NCBI GenBank assembly: GCA_028693445.1 | Contig: JAQUVI010000001.1 | Location: forward strand, 186,001-250,000 | From: Candidatus Absconditabacteria bacterium | Lineage (GTDB): Bacteria; Patescibacteriota; Gracilibacteria; Absconditabacterales; Absconditicoccaceae | DNA: 64,000 nucleotides | Direction of reading: 5' to 3' | Part shown: in pieces, positions 20,421 through 35,702 of the stretch | How positions within the stretch are numbered: position 1 is the first letter of the stretch | How the letters are laid out: every line of letters starts with the position of its first letter | Made by a program: the position numbers and the translations under genes | The notes under the pieces: model-generated | Databases searched by the model: none | Seen by the model: only the letters and a program-made list of their open reading frames with translations | Told to the model about the DNA's origin: nothing

Positions 20421-21560
20421 ATGCAAGAATGACCGCAACATCAAGAAGAACTCAAAGTTTTTCTCGTAGATATAGTTACCAAAGATACAAAGCCAGAAAT
20501 TCTCGCAGATAGAATGCGTGAATTGGAAAATCTCGTCAACACTTTTGGAGGAGTAGTGATTTTGCAGACTTACCAAAAAAAAGATCAGCCAGACAATAAA
20601 ACATATGTTGGAAAGGGAAAACTTGAAGAGATTATTGCAGATATGCAAAGACTAGGTGCAAATTTACTCGTTGTAGGAAATATCCTCAAACCAAGACAGG
20701 TATATGAAATTAGCGAACAACTTCGTCCTTTCAAAATGAAGATTCGAGATAGAGTAGATCTTATCCTCAAAATTTTTGATAAACATGCTCAAGGAGGGGA
20801 ATCTGGTTTGCAAATCGAATTGGCTGCCATCAAACATATGGGGCCTAGAATTTTCGGTATGGGAATAGAACTTTGACGTCAAGGAGGTGGCGGAAGCGGC
20901 GCGATGCGCTGACTCTGAGAAACCAACACCGAGATTATGAACCGCCACCTCAAAGAGAGGCAACGGAAAATCGCCAAAAAACTCGAAGACTACGAACATA
21001 TGAGAAAACTCCATCGTGATTCTAGAATCAGAAAATGACTTCCTACGGTCGGAATCGTGGGATATACCAATGCAGGAAAATCTACATTACTCAATGCTCT
21101 TACCAAAAAATGAGCACTTGCTGAAGATAAACTCTTTGCTACGCTTTGAACAAATGTCGGAAAATTATATATGATCACTGATCCAGTTACAGGTCGCGGC
21201 AGAGAGATACTAATCAACGACACCATCTGATTTATCCGCGACCTTCCTCCAACTCTTATCAAAGCATTTAAATCTACATTAGAAGATAGTATAGAATCTG
21301 ATATTCTTTTTCATGTTATCGATGCTTCTGACACGTTCGTTCAGGAAAGAATTGATGTTGTTCACGAAATTCTCGAAAAAATCGGCGCAAAACAACCAAA
21401 AATTTTGGTTTTCAATAAAATAGATGCCATATCCCCAGAGCGCCTCCAAGCACTTCAAGAAATCTACAAAGACGAGATAACAGCTCGAATTTCCGCCAAA
21501 GATCAACAAGGACTCGATGAACTAAAAAAGCTCTTGATAGAGAAATTAGATTTGATATAA
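20421..21560 (+). CDS. hflX: Ribosome-associated GTPase HflX
   Basis: 379 residues. The N-terminal HflX domain contains YVGKGKLEEI and LILKIFDKHAQGGESGLQIE. The glycine-rich linker is RQGGGGSGAMRGLGETNTE. The G domain has GYTNAGKST (G1, about 214-222), FATLGTNVGK (G2), NDTIGFIRDLP (G3), VFNKIDA (G4) and ISAKDQQGLDEL (G5). HflX binds 50S subunits and splits stalled ribosomes. TGA encodes glycines in the linker, in KKGA and in DTIGF. CGA at 21486-21488 precedes ISA, where E. coli HflX has Trp; another CGA lies at 20745. One CGG codon (about residue 186) occupies a variable helix position. The start ATG follows TTGTTGA and has no SD. Confidence 0.93.
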
Positions 21561-21594
21561 TTATAGCTGTAAAACAAAAAAGAAAGGAGTAAAA

Positions 21595-21834
21595 ATGGAA
21601 AAAGTAAAAAAAGCAGTCTTACTTTTAACTATACCGTTCGAATGGCTTGGTATTGCCTATGTTCAATGGAAAATAGTTAGATTTTTATTTTCAATCGTCA
21701 TAATAGCTATATTGGTAATGTTTGGATTATTCCTTCGTTTCAAATATGATATATCTTCATTAATGTTACTTGTTTTTGGATATGTTATCTATTATTTGAT
21801 TGAAATATGGCTGAAAAGTCAAATTAGTAAATAG
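21595..21834 (+). CDS. Small membrane protein, 79 residues, with canonical SD
   Basis: 79 residues with two or three hydrophobic helices (residues 28-45 and 52-72) and a basic start (MEKVKKAV). It ends at TAG. It is preceded by AAAGGAG at optimal spacing, the only clear Shine-Dalgarno sequence I see in the window. It has no TGA codon and writes all its Trp as TGG, so the standard code reads it correctly. No family recognised. The combination suggests recent acquisition or a specially regulated gene. Confidence 0.65.
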   Translation: MEKVKKAVLLLTIPFEWLGIAYVQWKIVRFLFSIVIIAILVMFGLFLRFKYDISSLMLLVFGYVIYYLIEIWLKSQISK

Positions 21835-21867
21835 CCTAATACATATATATGTATTGGGTTTTTTTTA
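21835..21867. terminator. Intrinsic terminator between the small membrane protein and def
   Basis: CCTAATACATAT pairs with ATATGTATTGGG and is followed by eight T; it can also serve the convergent def gene. Confidence 0.7.
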
Positions 21868-21878
21868 AACATCAAGAT

Positions 21879-22373
21879 TTACATCTTTTTTACCTTATTA
21901 TTCTTTATCAATTTATCAGTAAACAAAACCCCTTCCAAATGATCTATTTCATGTTGTACAATTACAGCATTAAAATCTTTTAGTTTTTTCTTTTGCTTAT
22001 TTCCTTTGATATCAAGGTACTCAATAATTATTGATTTGTGCCTTTTGACTTTACCCATAATGCCTGGTAAAGAAATACAAGCCTCTTCTCCGATTGTTGT
22101 ATCTTGAGATAATTCTTTCAAAACGGGATTTATCATAATTGTTTCTGCCAAAAGATCTTCTTTACCTTTTTTTATATTTCGTTGTGTTGTAGCTATGATA
22201 CGAATATTTTTACCTACTTGAGGGGCAGCAAGACCAACACCATCATGTTTTCGCATCAATTTTATGAGATCTTTACAAAATTCTTTTATTTCTGGGGTTA
22301 TTTCATCAATAAATTCTGATTTTGTTCTAAGGATTGGATTTTTATCTCAAATTTGTATGATATATTTTTGCAT
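21879..22373 (-). CDS. def: Peptide deformylase
   Basis: 164 residues. All three motifs are present: GVGLAAPQVG (45-54), EEACISLPG (in place of EGCLS, with Cys as metal ligand) and QHEIDHLEG (HExxH). The enzyme removes the formyl group from nascent proteins in the cytoplasm. The start at 22373 adds 38 residues upstream of the first standard-code Met; they are needed for the fold and contain a TGA-Gly (IQIGDKNP). The CGA in LM-x-KHDGVG sits where deformylases often have Tyr or another residue, so it is not decisive for the code. Confidence 0.93.
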
Positions 22374-22439
22374 TGATTACATAATTTAGTTTATAAAGTC
22401 TATTCCAACCTAGCCATTAGTCCTTATAATATTTTGTAC

Positions 22440-22467
22440 TTGAAAATCAATATAAAAAACATATAGT
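22440..22467 (+). promoter_or_regulatory. Probable promoter of tRNA-Ser
   Basis: TTGAAA (22440-22445), a 16-base spacer, TATAGT (22462-22467), about 60 bp before the tRNA. Confidence 0.5.
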
Positions 22468-22527
22468 CTACGATTGTAAGTAGTTCAACCGAACCCTTTA
22501 ATAGGGTCCCAATTAGAATACCGCTGC

Positions 22528-22617
22528 GGAGAGATGGCAGAGCGGTTGAACGCGACAGTCTTGAAAACTGTTGTCCGGGTAACTGGACCGTGGGTTCGAA
22601 TCCCACTCTCTCCGCCA
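22528..22617 (+). tRNA. tRNA-Ser (anticodon UGA)
   Basis: The acceptor stem GGAGAGA pairs with TCTCTCC, followed by G and an encoded CCA (22615-22617). The anticodon loop CTTGAAA gives anticodon UGA, which reads UCA serine codons. A long variable arm (GTCCGGGTAACTGGAC) marks a type II serine tRNA. The T loop is GTTCGAATC. Its UGA anticodon should not be confused with UGA-codon decoding, which would need anticodon UCA. Confidence 0.97.
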
Positions 22618-22635
22618 TTTATATTAAAACTTCTT

Positions 22636-23724
22636 ATGACAAGTAAAAAAGTTCCTACAATTAAATTTTTATTATCATTGGGTTTTATATTCTTGTTTAC
22701 ATTTGTTATAGCGTCACCAGACCTATTTCCAAAAACAGACCAACAAATTGTTGTTAGTTCTAATTTTGTTTGATATGATGATTGAACAACAACAGATATT
22801 AATATAGATATGATTTCTATAGATGAAAGCGATGAATTTGATGTTGGTGTCCTTCATTATGTAGTACAACCAGGTGATTCATTGGGTAAAATTGCAAGTA
22901 ACTTTGGTACCACTGTATCCAAAATACAAAAAGTAAATAAATTGGGTAATTCTCCAATTAGACCATGACAAAAGCTTATTATAGCAGACGAAGATGTTTG
23001 ATTCTTGTATACAATAGTAGAAACAATTAATGTAAAAATATTTACAAACAAATATAATCTGAATATAGATGAATTTATGTCTCTAAACTATATTCAAGAT
23101 GAATCAGAAATGTTATATAAATGACAAGATGTATTTATAAATATATCAAATGAAGTAGCTTATGATAATTGATTATTGGAAAGACCAAAACCAGTGGTTG
23201 TCATAAAACCAAAAATAACTTACAAACCAGTTATCAACAAACCACAGTCAAATACAACAACTAGAAATATTTCCACATCTAATGGTAGTTCAACAAAATC
23301 AAGTATCGTTTCTCAATTTGTGTATAAATCTTCTATAAAAAACTGATTTTATGCATGATATTGTACATGGTATGCTGCTATAATTTCTCCAGAGATCTTT
23401 CCTTATATAAGTGAAACAGAACAAAAGAGGGATTTTTGATGAAATGCAAATCAACGATGTAAAAACGCTGAAGCAGCTTGATTCAAAGTGGTATGGAATT
23501 CTTCAAAAAATCCTGTAACTCCTAGTGTTGGTGCTTTAGTTGTTTATAAACAAGGTTGACCTAACTATCGTTCTTATGGTCATGTAGCCAAAGTTAGATG
23601 AGTATATCCAGATGAATGAAAATTCTTACTTGAAGAAATGAATTTTAAAGGTAAATTTATAGTAACAAAACGTAAAGATCAAATGAGTAATTCAAATATT
23701 AGTTGTTATATATATGGTAAGTAA
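22636..23724 (+). CDS. Secreted LysM-CHAP cell-wall hydrolase
   Basis: 362 residues. A hydrophobic N-terminal helix (about 9-27) acts as signal or anchor. A LysM module runs from HYVVQPGDSLGKIASNFG to RPGQKLIIA (about 76-118), and a possible second, degenerate LysM follows. After a Thr/Ser/Lys/Pro linker comes a CHAP domain: GYCTWYAA with Cys243, GGNANQ-x-CKNAEAAGF, and YGHVAKV with His316. CHAP domains cleave peptidoglycan peptide bonds. CGA at 23455-23457 (x) falls on the Trp usual in CHAP (GNAxxW). It lies downstream of tRNA-Ser and is followed by a terminator. Confidence 0.9.
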
Positions 23725-23742
23725 TACAATCAAAAATAGAAG

Positions 23743-23767
23743 ATCTGAGTTTATACTCAGATTTTTC
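23743..23767 (+). terminator. Intrinsic terminator after the CHAP gene
   Basis: ATCTGAGT (23743-23750), loop TTAT, ACTCAGAT (23755-23762), then TTTTC. Confidence 0.8.
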
Positions 23768-23787
23768 TTAATAAAAATATTCTCCTC

Positions 23788-23815
23788 TTGAAAATAAGCT
23801 ATTTTTTTGTACAGT
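23788..23815 (+). promoter_or_regulatory. Probable promoter of the PBP1A gene
   Basis: TTGAAA (23788-23793), a 16-base spacer, TACAGT (23810-23815); the ATG is 40 bp further on. Confidence 0.45.
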
Positions 23816-23855
23816 AATCGACACACATCAAAATTTTTTAGATATATATAATAAT

Positions 23856-26800
23856 ATGCAAAAGATTAAACAAAATTATCCCAAAATTTATGGAGAAGTA
23901 AGATTTTCTTCAAAATGATATTCTGCTTCATCATACAAGAAAAAATTATTTAAAGATTGGAAAAAGGTTCTTATGTTATTTATGTGATGACTTTTTGTTA
24001 TATTCATTTTTTGGTTTACAAAAAACGTGGTTTTGGGATTGCCAGATATTTCTCAAATAAATAATATGATATTTTCTGAATCAACAACTATTCAAGATAG
24101 AAATGGTAAAGATCTTTACAAACTTTATGAAGAAAATAGAGAATACGTACCATTTTCTTGAATATCTCAAAATATGATAAATGCAATAGTTGCAATGGAG
24201 GATCAACGTTATTGGGAACATAGTTGACTTGACCCCATGTGAATACTTAGAGCATGAATAAATAATGTGTTACGTCCTTGAGCTGGTATGCAATGAGCAT
24301 CCACAATTTCTCAGCAATTATTAAAAAATCTTTTGTTAAATAAGGATTTTAAAAGAGAATCTTTCCAAGAAAAAGTGATTAGGAAACTTAGAGAAGTAAT
24401 GTTGACTAGAAAATTAAATAATGTAATTGAAAAAGAAATATTCAAAGAAAATAAGTCTATAGAAAAAGACGAACTTCACAAACAAATGAAAAATAAAGTA
24501 CTTGAATTATATCTGAATTATATAGCTTTTTGAAACAATTCATTTGGTGTAGAGGCTGCATCAAATATATATTTTAGCAAATCAGCAAAAGATTTAAATG
24601 TTTTGGAGTCTTCAATTTTGGCATCAATTCCAAAAAGTCCGACTATTTATAATCCATATAAAAATAAAGAAAGAGTAATAGGTTGATTATCTATTACAGA
24701 TCAAAATCAAACTCAAATCCAGGCTACATGATTGCTTTTAGATCAAATCTTAGCAAAATTGGTAAAATGATTGGAAGCTACAGAAATTTCTAAAAATGGT
24801 TGATTTACAAAAGTATTGGAATCTTTATCGTCATTTGTACTTACAGAATGAGAAAATACATATACAATTAAATATACAGTAGGAAGAAAAGATTTTGCTT
24901 TGATGAGAATGTATGATGATTGATATATTAGTCAAAATGAATTAAAACAAGCGTTTTTACAATGACTCACTTATGAGCTACGCAAAAATAGAGTAGAAAT
25001 GTTGGCTCCACATTTTGTACAGTGGGTTATTGAAGAATTGGAAAAAGAATATGATAAAGACACTTTATTTAAATGAGGAATTATAGTAAAAACCACATTG
25101 GATTTGGATCAACAACTTCTTGCAGAAGAGTCTCTTGCTGGTAATCTTGCAGTTTTACAAGAAAATTGAGCAAATAATTCATCTATGGTTTATTTAGACT
25201 CTACAAATGGTGATGTATTGGCTTATGTAGGTTCTATAAATTATTTTGATGATAAAATACAATGACAAAATGATATGGTAAGAAGGGCAAGACAATCAGG
25301 ATCCGCTATTAAACCTTTTATATATGCGCTTTGATTTCAATTGTTGCCTTTGACTTTGGATACGCCAATGTTTGATATTCCATTTAAAATATGACAAGAT
25401 CAACCAAATAATGCAGATTGAAAATTTTCTTGATTGTTGCCACTTAGATTAGCATTGGCTCATAGTAGAAACATTCCCGCAACAAAAATGATTCTTGCTT
25501 TGTGAGGAGAAACTGTAGCAAAGCCGTTTCTAAAAGATTTATGATTAGTATGAGTACAAGATTCTGTAGAATATGGTTATACGTTGGCTTTGTGAGCAGC
25601 AGAAATAACTATGTTAAATCTAGCTAATGCATATGCTCATTTATCAACAAATCAACCGGCTGAAATAAATCCTATTTTGGAAATAAGATCAAGAGATGGT
25701 TCTTTGATTTATAAAAAAGAAGATAAAAAACAAAAAGAGGTTATTCCTTGATGAATAAGGTATCTTCTTTGGAATATTCTTTCAGAGCCTTCAAATAGAT
25801 TGGCTGGTTGGGTATCTAGATTTAATGTTCAATGATTATCCCTAGCATTAAAAACTGGTACATCAAATGTAAAAACAGATAGATGAAATCGTCCAAGAGA
25901 TTGATGGATGGCTGTATATAATGGTAGTAAAGTAGCTGTGTTTTGGGCATGAAATGCAGATTGAGCACCTATGAATAGGAACGCTTTTGGATGAACAATA
26001 CATGCAAATCCAATGAGAGCTTTCTTTTGATCCCTAGTAAGAAATAATTATATTTCAAATGATACTATTAGATCTATGGATGTGACTACTGTAGATATAT
26101 CAAAAATTTCATGAAAAATTGCTAGTGAGAGTACTCCATCAGAGTTTATAGTAAATACCATGAAATATATACAATGACCAGCATTAGAATCTGATAGTAT
26201 AATTGAAAGTTTTGAATATGATATTTTATGTAATGGTTTGCGAAGTCCAACGACTCCATTGGACAATATTAAAAATTGATATGTTATTCAACCAACTACA
26301 ATTATACCAAGTAAAATAGATTTGGCAGAAATAACTGATTGGCGAAAAATTTGATCAAGTTTTACTTGAGTAGCTCCAGAGTGATGATTTGTTAGTTGAG
26401 AAGTTACATACAACTATCCAAACGTATTTATAGAATCTCCAAAGAATCCTTGTGAAGAAAGGTGAATACAAGAAGACTTTGAAATAGTTGTTGATATTAT
26501 TTCTCCAATCGAAAATAGTACTGTGTCTGATAAATTTGCTTTACGATATGCTATAAATGCCGAAAGATGAGTTAGATCTGTTGTTGTGTTTTCTGACTGA
26601 GAACAAATTGCTAACTTTCCTTACAATGGTAAAGACAATATGGTCAATGAACAGTCAGCCGTATTTTCAAAACTTTCAGCATGAAATCATAATATAGAAG
26701 TAATGGCTGTTGATTCAAAATGATATTCAAATAAAGTTGTTTTTGATATAAATATAGTCACTGAAGATAAAGAACCTCCTATTGTATTAGAAAGCAAAAC

Positions 26801-27023
26801 AAGGGTTTCACAATTAGATAATTGAAGGTATCAAGTTAGCATAATTTTACAAGATAATTTATCGTATATAGAATATGGTAAAATATTCACAACAGAAAAA
26901 ACTATTTTAGAATTTAAATGACAAGCGGCTGTATTTACATTAACCGATTTAGTACCAGTTAATGTGTTGGCAAAAGATTCGTATTGAAATACCTTAGAAA
27001 CAACAATAAATTTGTCTTTATAA
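23856..27023 (+). CDS. Class A penicillin-binding protein (PBP1A-type)
   Basis: 1055 residues. A short cytoplasmic tail and a membrane helix (about 38-58) precede a family-51 glycosyltransferase domain with AMEDQRYWEHSGLD and GASTISQQLLKN. The transpeptidase domain has Ser483 in QSGSAIKPF, SRN as second motif (AHSRNIPATK), and KTGT at 666-669. The last 350 residues form beta-rich extensions, longer than usual and resembling Ig-like or Gmad-type add-ons. The enzyme synthesises and crosslinks murein. It is the second class A PBP in the window, besides pbpC. A large share of its glycines are TGA. Confidence 0.93.
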
Positions 27024-27025
27024 TA

Positions 27026-27056
27026 AAAAACCTCCTGTCATGGGAGGCTTTTTTGT
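27026..27056. terminator. Terminator between the PBP1A and surface-protein genes
   Basis: A-run, CCTCC (27031-27035) pairing with GGAGG across a short loop, then CTTTTTTG. Works in both directions. Confidence 0.75.
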
Positions 27057-27070
27057 TTAATGTTTACTAT

Positions 27071-28627
27071 TTATTTAATAATATTTGAAGGATAATTAGC
27101 ATTTAATACAACAAAAGGTGTTGTTGCAACAGCTGTATATCAATTTCAACAACTTGTTCAATCGCTAGCATTTCATTCAAAGTCACAACTCCAATTAAAA
27201 ACGTTCTCCAAACTTATTCGTTGATCAAAAGCTCAGGTTCCCAAAACACTATTTATTTGTGCGATTCTTCAATCGCTAGGTGTTGTAGGCGTATTTAGAA
27301 ATGCGATTCTTCACAAAAGGTGGACTTTATGTTCTATTGATTGTGTTGGTTGTGTATAAGTTCATATTAATAGTCAATTAACTACAAAATTACCTTTTAT
27401 AAAAATTCATGAATTTGTTACTCAAATATCAGAAGGATATCAATCTTGATTAAAATTTTCTTTTGTATTTGGATCATTTTTTATATAAAGATTTCATTCG
27501 TCAATAAATACATCCAACGAAGAGCTATCTTTATTCATTGTGTTTTCCAATATAATATTTCAGTTTTTCATTATAATAGTTTTTCCCTTATAGCTTTGGT
27601 CGTCATAAAGATTTATATTTAAATTAGTGTCTTTATAACAAAGAATCTTTTCGTTATTATCTGATGGAAGTGATGCGTCTTCTAAATAAGTTTTCCCTCT
27701 ACACAATATTTCAGCGTTTTTCTTTGCTTTATTTATAACATCAGAAGGATTTAAATCAGATATCATAATAATTGTTCTTTTTTCTATGTTTCATAGAAGC
27801 GCTTTTTTTTCATCAGAATTTATTGATGATCAAATAAACATACTTCATTGGATAAGAATATTCCACATAGTATCTTGTGCTTGAGAATCTCAAGACAATA
27901 AAATACTTCGGTTTGGAGAATTAGAAATAATATTTCATCAAGAAATAATAAAAGAACTATTTATGCTACCACCATTATTTATGTTGTTTATTAAATACTC
28001 GCTTCAAGTTATAGCTCATCATATAAATCATATTCCTCATGCGCTATCCCAAATATATCACAAAGGAGTTATATTATTAAAGTATTCAAAACTATTTGCA
28101 AAAATTCATGAAAAATTATTTTGTTGGTAATTCATTTTTGTGCCTGCTACAATATGTGATGTAGTTCAGCCCCAAATGTATTTTATGTATCAATATACAC
28201 CATAAGAATCATCATCACAGGCCGTATAAAAACCCCCAGTAATATTAAGTCAGGCATATCATCATCAATCTTTCTTTAAAAGATCTAATGTTTTTATATC
28301 CAAAGGCCATACTCTTCCTCATCTAGCAGCATTGTAATATATTCACCTAAGTTGTTTAGTACATGTCTTAGTTGTTACTCACGCTTTTATTGTTTGGGGC
28401 GTTGTAAGTGATTCTGTAGGCAACCAAAATATTCATCATCAAAAACTATTTCAAGGCGATGAAAAATGTATTTCAGAGAATTTTGATAATAAAGATGTCT
28501 GAGTAAGTCAAGGAAAAACTAATTTTACTCAATTTAAAAAATTAAAAACAAAAATACCTATTATTATAAGAAACATTGTTGATCGTACATTGCTAGTATA
28601 AGTTTTTTGGTTTTTTTTGTTTGCCAT
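27071..28627 (-). CDS. Predicted surface protein, single-pass, beta-rich
   Basis: 518 residues. A basic start (MANKKNQKTYTSNVRST) and a hydrophobic segment (MFLIIIGIFVFNFL) anchor an exported domain. The middle (about 290-450) has repeating strands such as NIILENTMNKDSSSLDVFID and GIFIKGNFVVNGLLIG, like the beta-helix region of polymer-forming surface proteins. Several paired cysteines occur (WSCDFEGNASDGTSCGNGY). Very many glycines are TGA. No enzyme motif seen. A surface or appendage structural protein is an inference from layout only. Confidence 0.6.
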
Positions 28628-28947
28628 AATTAAAATGACTAAATAAAGAAAATTACTTATATATATAAGTATAATTAAAATATTTTTTTTTGCAAACATA
28701 CAATAAATTCTGATTTTTACATTTCTGTTATTGTATATATAATATGTTTTTTTAGATAATTTTGATTAATAACAAATAAAATAATTCAATCTATTATTTA
28801 TCTATTAGAAACACCAGTTTATGTGCCTTTAAAAAATATATAAAAAAAAAGTCAAAAAAGTCTTGAAATCAATAATCAAATTACTATAACATTGCACGCA
28901 ACACTTTTGGAAGAAGTAATTTTATGTGTTGCTGAAGCGGATACTTA
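28628..28947 (+). promoter_or_regulatory. Leader region of the rRNA operon
   Basis: No gene. A likely promoter is TTGAAA (28863-28868), 16 bases, TATAAC (28885-28890), about 100 bp before mature 23S. A leader hairpin GCAACAC (28898-28904) / GTGTTGC (28926-28932) follows. The rest (28628-28860) is AT-rich with several TATA-like strings but nothing I can assign. Confidence 0.5.
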
Positions 28948-28984
28948 ACAATAATATCATACAATACATTTTTCAAAAAAACAA

Positions 28985-28990
<6 letters not shown>
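28948..28990 (+). other. 23S rRNA processing stem, 5' arm
   Basis: About 43 bases complementary, with two or three mismatches or bulges, to 31908-31951. Together they would form the long RNase III-type stalk that loops out 23S rRNA. Confidence 0.8.
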
Positions 28991-31907
<2,917 letters not shown>

Positions 31908-31916
<9 letters not shown>

Positions 31917-31951
31917 TTTTTTTTGAAAAATGTAATGTATGATGTTATTGT
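31908..31951 (+). other. 23S rRNA processing stem, 3' arm
   Basis: Complementary to 28948-28990; see that entry. Confidence 0.8.
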
Positions 31952-32017
31952 AAAAAGTTTCTATCAAATACTATTGTATTCGAAGAGTGGTTTTATATAC
32001 TAAAACCCGTCGATTTA

Positions 32018-32147
<130 letters not shown>

Positions 32148-32174
32148 TAGATGGAAGATCATTAATAGGTTTAA

Positions 32175-32191
32175 AAAGAAATAAAGTATGG
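32175..32191 (+). other. 16S rRNA processing stem, 5' arm
   Basis: AAAGAAATAAAGTATGG is a perfect 17-base complement of 33732-33748, flanking the 16S gene on both sides. Confidence 0.8.
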
Positions 32192-32192
32192 T

Positions 32193-33690
<1,498 letters not shown>

Positions 33691-33731
33691 ACTTAATAAT
33701 TAGAGTAATTATAACTTATAACCAATACCCG

Positions 33732-33748
33732 CCATACTTTATTTCTTT
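33732..33748 (+). other. 16S rRNA processing stem, 3' arm
   Basis: CCATACTTTATTTCTTT, perfect complement of 32175-32191. Confidence 0.8.
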
Positions 33749-33783
33749 CTGAACTTATTGATCAAAATTCTTTTTACTAAGAA

Positions 33784-33811
33784 AAGTCTCATCATTGTGG
33801 TGAGGTTTTTT
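33784..33811 (+). terminator. Terminator of the rRNA operon
   Basis: CTCATCA, loop TTGT, GGTGAG, then seven T, about 95 bp after 16S. Confidence 0.65.
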
Positions 33812-33839
33812 TCTTCGTTTTATTTATTTTATTATAAAA

Positions 33840-34391
33840 ATGCATTTAGTAAACGATATTTTTCCTTTTGTAGACCAAAAGAAATGACTTGTTAATATGA
33901 TTGTTGATATTCCAAAATGATCAAATAATAAATATGAATATGACCATCATTTATGATGTTTCAAACTTGATCGTGTAATTCATCATTCGATGTATTATCC
34001 TTGTGATTATTGATTTATTCCACAAACATTATCAGAAGATTGAGATCCTTGTGATATATGTTTATTAGTTACAAATCCAACATTTACATGATGTTTAATT
34101 AAAGCAAGACCAATCTGAATCTTATATACTGTAGATAATGCATGAAATGATCCCAAAATAATTGCTGTTCCTACAGATGATATAGATCCAAGATGGAGTG
34201 AAGTACATTGTATTGATGATTTAGGACATCATATGAAAGAGGAATTATTGTTATTATTTAAACAAATAAAGGCGTTGGAGCACGATAAATATGATAAAAT
34301 TGAAGTACAATGATTTGGAAATGTTTTGGAAGCACAAGAAGAAATATTAACATCTGCAAAAAGGTTTCAAAAAACTCAGAAAAAGCATTAA
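33840..34391 (+). CDS. ppa: Inorganic pyrophosphatase
   Basis: 183 residues. Family I soluble pyrophosphatase core: NKYEYDHHLGCFKLDRV, then YPCDYGFIPQT, the metal-binding EDGDPCDICLLV, and RPIGILYTVDNAGNDPKIIAVP. The enzyme drives biosynthesis by hydrolysing pyrophosphate. About eight glycines are TGA, including those in the catalytic EDGDP and YGFIP segments. Flanked by terminators on both sides, so probably monocistronic. No SD. Confidence 0.93.
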
Positions 34392-34397
34392 TAAGAA

Positions 34398-34428
34398 ATT
34401 AGTCTCATCTTCATGATGAGATTTTTTT
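34398..34428. terminator. Terminator between ppa and the PrsW-like gene
   Basis: AGTCTCATC, loop, GATGAGATTTTTTT. It overlaps the stop codon region of the convergent gene. Confidence 0.7.
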
Positions 34429-35269
34429 AATCTTTTTTAGCATACAACATATCACTTTTAAACAAAAATAAACTTAATAAAAAGAAAAGAAAAATAACCA
34501 AAGGTATTGTGATATAAGATAGTTGGTATTCTAAACCAATATTGTATGTGCCATGTAATGCGACACCCCCAGCAATGCTTATAAAAAGTGCAACTGGTCG
34601 AAGGGTTTTTTGGCGTAGCGCATAGTAGAGTGCTCAGATAGTCGTAGTTGCCACGACATGAAGCAATGCGCTAATCAATCATCTTCCCAATATGAGACCA
34701 GCCAAATTCTCTCATCATCCAGCAATAGAGATTAAATAGAAAATATTTTCTATCAAACTGAATCAAAGTCAGAGTAGTACGCAAAAAAATATTCCGTCTT
34801 TTATTTTTTCTGTATTTTTAAATAACATTGTACTAGATGTATATTTCATATATTCTTCCGCGTAAGCGGTAATTATGTAGTAGAGTAATAATGAGTTTAT
34901 TCCCAAAATAATTCATCCAAAACTTAATACAACAAAAAATAATGCTCCACCAAAAAATATTTGTAGAATAAGAATTGCTCGTTTGCGAAATAAAACCAAC
35001 AAAATAAGTAATATTCCCATACAATAAGATCAAAATATAATAGCTGTTTTAAAATTAAGCTGATCTGTTATGTTTAAACTTAGATGAGAAGTAGGATAAG
35101 ATAATAAATATTTATAAGAAAATAAGCCACCAACCAAAATAATTCAGATTAAAAGTATTTTCCAAATATATTGAATTTTTAGTGAATTTTTACCAAAAGC
35201 TTCATTGATTAACCAAATCCATATATAGAGAATAAATATACTTGCAAGAATTGTTCGAAAAATTTGCAT
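34427..35269 (-). CDS. PrsW-like intramembrane metalloprotease
   Basis: 280 residues with eight or more hydrophobic helices. Conserved PrsW/CPBP-type signatures are in order: ITAYAEEYMKY (EExxK), GFSLIENIFYL (FxxxEN), GRGLISALLHVVATTTIG (R...H) and ALHGTYNIG (HGxYN). The paired Glu and two His would bind a metal within the membrane. PrsW in Bacillus cleaves an anti-sigma factor; the substrate here is unknown. Many glycines are TGA. It ends at TAA inside a shared terminator. Confidence 0.75.
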
Positions 35270-35295
35270 AAGTTATAAGTGTTAAATAATAATTT

Positions 35296-35589
35296 TTAAA
35301 TATTATTTGCTAATTCTTGTATAAAATGCTTAACTTCATCAATGTTTTGATCAGAGCAAGTAATAAACAGCTCTTGTGCCGTAGATCCTTTGCTCATAAT
35401 ACATTTGAGTCAACTTGTAGTAGGGTAGGATATCTTAAATAATAATTGAGAACTTCATTTTTGTTGTCTGTTTATTCTTCAAGGAACAATTCTATGAATA
35501 TGCGGATGTTTTTCAATTGCTAAAAGAAGTTTTTTGAATTCAGGTAAAATATTATGTTCGGTTTTTACTTTTTTATAAGAAAATTTCAT
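35296..35589 (-). CDS. Hypothetical 97-residue protein (possible DUF2103-type)
   Basis: 97 residues. It starts MKFSYKKVKTEHNILPEFKK and contains HPHIHRIVPGRINRQQKG and KCIMSKGSTAQELFITC. The arrangement VxxEH..., then a PGRI segment and a sequence of beta strands, recalls the small DUF2103 group of putative metal-binding proteins, but I am not certain of that. Three glycines are TGA. Same strand as the PrsW-like gene, 26 bp upstream of its start. Confidence 0.5.
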
Positions 35590-35645
35590 AGTATAGATAA
35601 ATATAAAGCGTTTTAACTATAAAAAAGCGACAAACAAAAACAAGA

Positions 35646-35672
35646 AAAAGCCACCTTTTCAGGTGACTTTCT
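35646..35672 (-). terminator. Terminator of the repetitive acidic protein gene
   Basis: On the minus strand: GTCACCT, loop GAAA, AGGTGGC, then TTTTT. Confidence 0.65.
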
Positions 35673-35702
35673 TATAGATTATTCTAAGACCTAAGTTCTA
35701 AT

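Noticed and set aside
20900-20990. CGG codon in HflX as further Trp reassignment
   Set aside because: A single CGG at a variable, usually polar helix position; it cannot distinguish Arg from Trp.
22528-22617. tRNA with UGA anticodon as the tRNA that decodes UGA codons
   Set aside because: Anticodon UGA reads UCA serine codons. A UGA-decoding tRNA-Gly would need anticodon UCA, which is not in the window.
22424-22618. Open frame on the minus strand reading MAERVGFEPTVQLPG...
   Set aside because: This is the antisense of tRNA-Ser, a well-known false protein in databases.
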